From: Favolaschia claudopus
Taxonomy: Eukaryota > Basidiomycota > Agaricomycetes > Agaricales > Mycenaceae
Assembly: GCA_037176885.1 (NCBI GenBank)
Contig: JAWWNJ010000002.1
Location: 434,001 to 498,000 of the forward strand
Reading direction: 5' to 3'
Length of the DNA stretch: 64,000 bases
Part shown: piece after piece, positions 57,118 through 64,000 of the stretch
Numbering within the stretch: the stretch's first letter is position 1
Layout of the letters: each line of letters opens with the position of its first letter
Translations under genes and position numbers: made by a program
Notes under the pieces: generated by a model
What the model was told of the DNA's origin: nothing
Databases searched by the model: none
Seen by the model: only the letters and a program-made list of their open reading frames with translations

Positions 57118-59211
57118 TTACTCGTCCTGCAGCTTTCGCCTACGTTTGCTGGGGGCAGACCCAGCGCTGAAGGATGAAGTGGAGTTTTCACCTACAGACC
57201 TAAGGGTGGCGTTCCACTCCACAACCTTGGGGTGTGCTTTGACCTGCAGAGAATCAGGCTACAGGCGCAAACGCAAACGCAGACAGCGAGCAACCGAACC
57301 TTATTAGGATCAAACCTCAACACCTGCAAGCCTGTCATAGAAGCCGCGCGGGACAAGGCGACATATGATTGTCCTACCGAGAGTTAGCTTCCACCTATAT
57401 GTGTGAATGAAGCAGACCTTTCTCGAAAACCTTGCCTAGGTCGATCTTGACACGGTGGATTGTTTGACCTTGACTCTTGTGGATCGAAATACTCCATGCC
57501 AGAATGAGGGGAATTTGCACTCGACGCGCAAGAATCGTGCCCTGCGAGTCCTCCACCCGGAATTCGTCGCGGACTAAGAGAACCACTTCGCTATCCGACC
57601 CGTCCAACGCAGGGAACTCAACGAGAGGATACCGCTCTTCGTCGCGCGAAACTGATGCCGGCTTCTCTTTGCCTTTGCCTTTCTCCCCCTCGGTCTTGAC
57701 TTTGCCTTTAGTAGTCTCAGAAACTGACACGTTCTCCTTGTCCGCACTTCTTGAAGACCTTGGCACCGGCGTCTGTCCATCGGATTGTAGCACAACATTT
57801 CGTACTGGACCAGTCCCGTTCTTTGTTGGATGCCCTGGACCAGACTGAACGTCATTCTGTCGCCAGAACCCCAACACTTTTCCAACGGAGCCATTGACCA
57901 GGCGCTCGTCAATGTTCTTGATTAACATGACTTGAGCCCCAACTTTCAGTGTTAGCTTGTGTGGAGCCATCATATTGTCGAGCAGCTTGGCTCGTTTATC
58001 GTCAGGGGCGGCACCAGAATCGCGTGAAATGAAGGAGGTTTCTGGAGTAGTGAGGGCGGCGAGACGGGCGGTGTTGGCGCGATCGACCTCATTGCGGAGA
58101 GGAAAGAGTTCTGTTGGCAGAATACCGGCAGGGTCTGGAGCCAGAGGTCGAGATAGAGCCTTGAACGTGGCTGACGCGGACGGTGTGATGGTTCCAAGAC
58201 GTAGTTGATTGAGTAGGTCAACAAATTCTGAAAAGCCCTCAGAAGAGATCGTACAACGTAGAATACAGTCATACCGCTGTCTTTTTGACGAAATACATGC
58301 TTCAGAACCAATGTATGTTCAATGCACCGCTTCCATTCGTCGCATTCGAAGGCAAAGACCGGTGCAACGTTTTTCGAGACCGGAGGTAGTTGGAAAAAAT
58401 CACCAGTAATCACCAGCTAACATGTTCTGAATTCAGAACGTCGTTTTACTCGGGAGCAAGGCGCATACCTGAATTCCACCGAACGGGCGGTTGCTCGTCT
58501 TCCTCAGATGCTCGGCAATCTTACAGATTCTGGCAAAAAGAGGGCCGTCCACCATTGAAACTGCATAGTAGTAAGTTAGTAGTTAGTTATACTCGTAATC
58601 CTTTTATTGCTCCCAGACACACCTTCGTCGATAATGAGTACTTTGGTTTTTTGCCACCTTTGAAGAGCGGGTCTGCATTTTCGGATGCAGCTTATTTGGA
58701 AATCAAATTCTGTAGGGGTGGGCGAAACGGCTCCCCACGCGTGAATGGTCATTCCTAATCATCATTTAGCCCATATGCCATTTTGAATGATACAAGGCAA
58801 CTTGACGACCCACCTCCGATGTTGGAAGCCGCCATTCCGGTACTCGCAGTCACAGCAACAGCATCGGGAGTCTTGTATTTTTTCTTCAAACCCTTGATGA
58901 TCGCTCTGAGCAGAAGAGACTTCCCGGTCCCTGTGAGTATAAATGGGTGGCACGAACTATATGGTGCAAGAGAATGGGTACCAGCGCTTCCCGTGAAGAA
59001 TACGTTTTTTCCGTCATCCAGAACCTGGCGCAGTATAGCGGTTTGTTCTGCATTGAGCGAAACCAGTCTTCTGTCGTCGTCATTGGATGAGCTGGCTGGT
59101 GCGAGAACTTGTGGGGAGAAGAAGGAGTCAATTGTATGCCTGGGTTGCTTTACAGGACGTTTAGACGCAGTCGCCCCGTCGGATTTTCTTTTCTTAGAGG
59201 TAGACGCCATA
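57118..59211 (-). CDS. PIF1: PIF1-family DNA helicase
   Basis: Minus strand, start [20 protein letters not shown] at 59211; a basic N-terminus with a PIP-box-like [10 protein letters not shown]. Superfamily 1B helicase motifs in order: [20 protein letters not shown] and [15 protein letters not shown] (Walker A), [39 protein letters not shown] (Walker B, shown here split by an intron after E), [11 protein letters not shown], then [39 protein letters not shown] and the last motif [17 protein letters not shown]1 unwinds DNA 5'-3' and acts at telomeres, G-quadruplexes and in mitochondrial DNA. A low-complexity insert of ~100 residues ([20 protein letters not shown]) breaks the 2B-type region. The frame is open further upstream of the chosen start (to 59411). 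It ends [13 protein letters not shown]. Confidence 0.92.
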
Positions 59212-59780
59212 GCACAGAATAATCGCGGGAGAAGATTGCGAAGAAACGCGTGAAAACGTGATCGCGGTTTGGATTTGGACGGCAATCTCCGGATATCTCC
59301 CACCATCATGCCTCTTGACAACTTGAACCTCTTGTCATTGATTCCTTGAAGTTCTCGGAGGCGCAAGTTCCCAATCCCTGTCTTGGAATTCTCGTTCAAA
59401 CAACTCAGCATTAATTATCCAGCCAACCATCCTAAATGATGCTGTGCTTATTACTCTGAATCTCTGTCTAATCCAAGTCTAATCAACTTGATTTTTGGTT
59501 CATCTTTCGATCCGGCGCACCTTCGTCGTTTTTGCCTTTCGCCGTTTTCTCGAGATTTCGACATTGTCGAATTACTTATACAATCGCAATGCCTCATCAC
59601 GTTCAGTGGACACTATGGTACTATTCACTTTTGCACCGAATCTCCTCTTTTAGAAGTGGCCGGTCCCGCTCCTGCGGAATGCTTTAGTTCAACAAAAAAT
59701 GTCAGCCAAGATCATGCCGCCGCAAGTACGCGTAGGGCTCAAGCTATATTAAAGCGCGAGCTCCTCAACAGCAGGCAAAC

Positions 59781-62256
59781 ATGGCTTCTGTGTCGAGGCT
59801 TGCTGTCATTTCTAGCGAGAACATTCGCGATATAGATGCGGAGACGCTCACAATGGCCGAAGACGTCTCGTCCACCCCCGTCACTCAACCAAAGAGTCGC
59901 GCGTTCTATCTGAGCTTCGTTGCTATCATGGTAATCTTGCAGCAGCGGTATAGACCATTGTTAACTGCGAATAAATCCAGGTGACAATTTTTTTGAGCGC
60001 TCTTGACTTATCTGCGGTTTCAACTGCGTTACCGACCATTGCAGAAGCCTTGAATGATACGAAAGGCGATTTTACATGGGTACTGTGCATCCTCGTATAT
60101 AACTCTGTTTTCTCAGACCCTATATTCAGGTTGGCTCCGCATATGCGCTCAGCAGCACTGTTTTTATTCCTCTCAGTGGAAGTCTCGCCGAAGCATTCGG
60201 AAGGTAATCACCTTTTTTTTTTCGAACTTGTGTCCCTTTTGACATTGCTATGTAGGCGACCAATCATGCTCCTAGCTATAACATTTTTTACGATTGGTAG
60301 TGCTTTGACAGGTGCGGCGCAAAACATGGTAACACTTCATTCCGCTATGGTATCAGTCACTCGTTGACAATCTTGAACTTGAAGTCCATGATCATTGCTG
60401 CCCGAGGTATGCATAGTTCCCATGATCCTCTTACTGTACTGAACAATTTGCAGCGATTCAAGGAGTTGGAGGAGGCGCTATCATCAACGTTTCAGAAATC
60501 TTGGTCGCGGATCTCGTTCCTCTGTCCGAACGCGGACTTTATCAAGGTTTGATTGGACTCATTTGGTCTCTTGCATCAGTGCGTTCACGGTTTGTCTTAT
60601 TTTGACGTCTCTTGAAAGCTTGCACAGTGCATCGGTCCCCCAATTGTATGTTGACTTCTGCTGTTCAGATTTTTCGACTCATTGCGCTATAGGGAGGAGC
60701 TTTGGCGAACAATGGCCATAAAGCATGGAGATGGTTATTTTGTGAGTAATGTGAACTTGTCTGTGACGCCTGCATTTACTCGTGACCTTTGCATACACAA
60801 GTCTTAAATCTTCCTATTTGTGTGGTGGCTTTCCTTCTGGTCGTTTTCTTTCTACGAGTGAGAACGCCGCCGGGCTCTACCCGCAAGAAATTAGCACAAG
60901 TGGACTGGATGTACGTCGCTCCCGACTTTCGTCCCTCTTCGAATACTGAAGTATCGATGTAGTGGTAACGCCATCGTAGTTCTGGGGTCAGGTCTCTCCA
61001 TCATCGGACTCACTTGGGGAGGGATCAGATACCCCTGGAAATCTGCCGAAGTTCTTGCTCCTCTCGTCATTGGCTTGGTTTTGCTGGTTGTCTTTGGAGT
61101 GTTCGAGGCGAAAGTTCCCAGTCGACCTACAATTCCCTCGGACATTGTTTCCAATCGCACGACGCTGAGCGGGTATGTTGCGGAGTTTGGTTTTAGATCT
61201 GCTTTTGACTAAATTGCGCACTTCGCAGGCTTTTAGCCACTGCGATTCATGGGATTGTTAGCATAGGCGGGTTCTTTGTAAGACCTAGCAGTAATACTGG
61301 GCTCACTCTACGCTAGCTGTCATCTACTACCTTCCAGGTACATTCATTAACCTCCGCAGACTTTACTCCACCGTCCAACTGAGCACTGCTTAGTTTTCTT
61401 TCAGGCTTGTTTTGGAGCATCGCCTGTGCGATCCTCAGTCGGTGACTAGTCTTCCTCTGGTTCAGCAAGAGGGATGTACTGATTGTTGGATGAGACTATC
61501 TGCCAGCTGCATTGGTCACCGCGCCGTTCGCTTTGGTCGCGGGAGTGCTTGTGAACGCCCTGAATAAATACCGAGCCGTGAACTTCACGGGGTGGATCTT
61601 CTTGCTCGTCGGGTTTGGATTATTCAGTACCCTTAGAGAAGACTCGTCCGTCGGCAAATGGGTGGGCTTTCAGATCATTGTCGCCATTGGAATTGGCATG
61701 CTCGTATGCTATCACTTTTCTTCCTTCGCCGAGATATTCTTGATTCCCTCTGTAGTTTTCCGCTCCTATTTTCCCGTTATTGGCTCCACTGCCCCCCAAT
61801 CGTGCAGCGGCAGCATTAGCCCTATTTTCTTTCACCCGCTCCTTCTTTCAAACATGGGGAATCACGATCTCCAGCACAATTTTACAGGTCTGTTGTCCGT
61901 ATTTATTATTTAAGCGATCGCGTCACTCAATGCTTTGTATGTAGAACATGCTGAAAAAGAAGCTGCCAGCTGAATTCATTGGCAGGTTCCCAGAAGGCTT
62001 TGAGATCGCATACGCGGCGATTCCAATTATCAAGCAGTTGGACGAATCGCTGAAGAAACAAGTCCAGGCTGCATTTGCCCAAAGCATAGCAGTCATCTGG
62101 CAAGCGATGATTGGGATTGCCGGTCTCGGTCTGTTGTTCAGCTTGCTCATGGCTGAGGTCCCGATGGCGAATACTGTGGATGAAAAATACGCACTGGAAG
62201 AGAAGGAAGTGAGGCTCCAGGTTGATGTTGAGGAGCAGCCCGGGTTGCGTTCATGA
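59781..62256 (+). CDS. MFS multidrug-type transporter (DHA2, 14-helix)
   Basis: Start MASVSRLAVISSENIRDIDA, a hydrophilic N-terminus, then membrane helices: FYLSFVAIMVTIFLSALDLS and AVSTALPTIAEALN (motif C/D1 region of DHA2), GSAYALSSTVFIPLSGSLAE with AFGRRP (motif A), IMLLAITFFTIGSALTGAAQ, AIQGVGGGAIINVSEILVAD, LVPLSERGLYQGLIGLIWSL, ASCIGPPIGGALANNGHKAW, RWLFYLNLPICVVAFLLVVF. More helices follow, including IGLTWGG, VLAPLVIGLVLLVVFGVFEA and IVSIAVIYYLPVYFQ. The end loop NMLKKKLPAEFIGRFPEGFE and a last helix (IGIAGLGLLFSLLMAEV) are typical of the Azr1/Vba group. Substrate not predictable; drug or amino-acid export is known in the family. About ten introns; no convincing frame break. A start at 59853 (MAEDVSS) is possible. 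Confidence 0.88.
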
Positions 62257-62337
62257 TACAATTAACCGCGCCAGCCCGCATTACTATCTAAATTGTAGAA
62301 AGGGTAGAAATATGCAGACTGATTATTCGCCTCCATT

Positions 62338-62609
62338 ATGAATCTCTACCCCCCACTACCAGTTCCCCCTGCCTTGAACGAGAATCTCAGAAGACTCGGA
62401 GAACGGCGACGGATCAAAGCGGCCCTGCTAGCCGACTCGATGCCAAATCAGGGGGACCATGTTCAACGTCGATCGCGTTCTCTCGTCGTCCATTGCATGA
62501 GCTCTTTCCCCTCCATCCTTGAACTTTGAATCGTTGAACGCGTTCTAAAAGGCGGGACCTGGTGGATGTATTGCGACTATCCTACTACGACGTCTTTCCT
62601 CCGACAAGA
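62338..62609 (+). other. Short region upstream of the BAH gene with an unsupported small frame
   Basis: A 63-codon frame (62338-62529, MNLYPPLPVPPALNENLRRL) with a helix-like basic middle is open just before the BAH gene. It may be a chance frame or 5' leader; no other support. Confidence 0.25.
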
Positions 62610-63991
62610 TGTCGACGTCTCGCCAGAAGAAACGGAAACCGACAGCTCGAGCTCGGACAGTCCCGACCGTCGAGGAGTTTGCAGCATTGGAGCCATACGG
62701 TCACTTTTCAGGTAACTCTGTTGCACTTTTTACGATTTCAGAACGCGAATACTGAGCCTGCCTCGAAGTTACAGATGACAATGGCGAGGAAGTCCGTTTC
62801 TCTCTCGGAGACACGTAGGTTTTCATCGTGATACTCAGCAAGGATCTTACAAGGATTGTACAGGGCTGCCGTTCTTCCGCACCACATTGCAGTCGGGACT
62901 CAGCTTCCTCCCCACAAATACTGGGTCGTAAAGATATTGGCTATTGGAGTGCGACACCCTCGTCCGCAAAGGAAGAAAGCCCGGTTGAACACAATACAGG
63001 TATGTGTCTTCGATATTTCCAAGATTGCGTGCTCCCGACTGAGGGAAATCTGAAGCAACAAATCCCGGAGGTATGGGTGAAAATAAACTGGTTCTATTCC
63101 CCGACGGAAATTTCCTACAAGATTCAAGGATTGTGAGCTTATTGTTTGTGATACTTTTCATCAGACCTCAACGTATACTAGCCATGCTTCTCATTGCTCC
63201 AACTTTGAACGTATCTATTCCGACCATTCAGACATCGTCTCTGCTCTAACATTTGAAGGTAAGGCCGCCCCCGATATGCTTTGGCATTCACGAGTATGCT
63301 AACATGCATACCAGCTCTTGCTCCAACTACCCGCTTCCGTGAAGATGATCCCGACCAAACACCAATACCTGCCGATGAATTTTTCTACCGATATTTCTTT
63401 AAGACGTCCTCCCCACGATACGAAATCTACGTCCTTCATGCCTCTACCAACTCAAAGGGCTCGGAAGTTGGCTGTTTCTGTGATTGCCCTTATAACATCC
63501 GAGACAAGAGTCCCCTGCGAATTATGCACATGTGCCCGCGACCGAGTTGTCGACGTTTCTATCATCGCGACTGTCTCCTGGAACACGGTCATTGGGGTCC
63601 AACCACCGATCCTCTCGTTCATCTCGCCTGCTCCCCAGATAGCGATCTGCTGCCGTCCAAATTCGTGGAAGCTAAACCTCGATCCAAGAAATGCCGCGCA
63701 TCACAGCACATCGAGCCTGAAATACCTTCAAGTTTGCTTAGACTCGCTGCGCAGCCGATAGTGCGGGGAGCGGCTCTTCCTGCGCTCGGGATTGTAGGGA
63801 ACGCAAAGGATGTTGTCTACGCTCGGCGCCTTGTTTATTCCGCATGGCAGGGGACGACTGTTCCACACACTTGGCAAGACAGCGTTGACGTGACTACATC
63901 CATGGTGGACTCAGTTCTGACTCCTATACAACTGGAGGAAACCGGCCAGGAATGTGCGCTGGCCTGCCCGAAATGCGGGGGTCCCATATGA
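62610..63991 (+). CDS. BAH-domain protein with a PHD-like zinc finger
   Basis: ATG at 62610 opens MSTSRQKKRKPTARARTVPT, a basic tail followed by VEEFAALEPYGHFS. After an intron come DDNGEEVRFSLGDTV and VRVLPHHIAVGTQLPPHKYW with VVKILAI, then VWVKINWFYSPTEI; this is the BAH fold (chromatin reader). The last exon starts near 63314 (ALAPTTRFREDDPDQTPIPA) and has FFYRYFFKTSSPRYEIYVLH, then a Cys/His cluster: GCFCDCPYNIRDKSPLRIMH, MCPRPSCRRFYHRDCLLEHG. It ends with ECALACPKCGGPI, where a last CxxC falls. The combination suits a chromatin-bound protein of the kind found in many copies in Agaricomycetes. Exact partners unknown. The stop at 63989-63991 is close to the window edge, but the frame ends naturally. 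Confidence 0.78.
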
Positions 63992-64000
63992 TTCCCGATT

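Overview
The window is nuclear DNA of a basidiomycete, almost certainly an Agaricomycete. Genes are close together and broken by many short GT-AG introns (mostly about 45-75 nt). Several families typical of mushroom-forming fungi are present: MKRGFL-type SET proteins, a DUF6533-type seven-helix protein, a KDM3-like JmjC protein and a BAH/zinc-binding protein. About 24 protein-coding genes can be supported. No RNA gene, transposon or CRISPR array was recognised. Gene models were built by joining open frames at plausible splice sites; family names rest on recognised motifs, with no database search.

Layout. 0-4.6 kb: two tandem SET-domain genes (the first cut by the window edge) and an iron-type alcohol dehydrogenase/maleylacetate reductase. 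4.7-10.6 kb: an unrecognised gene, NOP58 (box C/D snoRNP) and ERG27 (sterol 3-keto reductase). 10.7-14.5 kb: two unrecognised genes around an intergenic stretch with a G-quadruplex-type run. 14.8-19.4 kb: divergent ESF2/ABT1 (rRNA processing) and ARS2/Serrate (nuclear RNA metabolism), both with many apparent frameshifts at homopolymers. 19.6-27.4 kb: an SSK1-type response regulator and a JmjC demethylase candidate. 27.6-34.6 kb: two paralogous RRM-repeat proteins with mitochondrial-type N-termini, flanking a purine nucleoside phosphorylase and the DUF6533 protein. 35.3-37.7 kb: a disordered coiled-coil protein. 37.7-41.6 kb: the largest gene-poor stretch. 41.6-64 kb: an HRP1-like RNA-binding protein, a multipass membrane protein, WDR59/Mtc5 (SEA/GATOR2 complex), KRR1, an NCBP3-like protein, PIF1 helicase, an MFS transporter and a BAH/zinc protein.

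Function. The genes are mostly unlinked housekeeping functions. RNA biology recurs: NOP58, ESF2 and KRR1 act in small-subunit rRNA maturation; ARS2 and the NCBP3-like protein belong to the cap-binding network; HRP1-like and the RRM pair are further RNA binders. Signalling is represented by SSK1 (stress MAPK) and WDR59 (TORC1 nutrient sensing). Several neighbours are divergently transcribed from very short shared promoters (RRM-1/PNP about 121 bp; KRR1/NCBP3 about 122 bp). The least described items are the RRM paralog pair with conserved intron positions, the uncharacterised membrane and coiled-coil proteins, and the tandem SET duplication.
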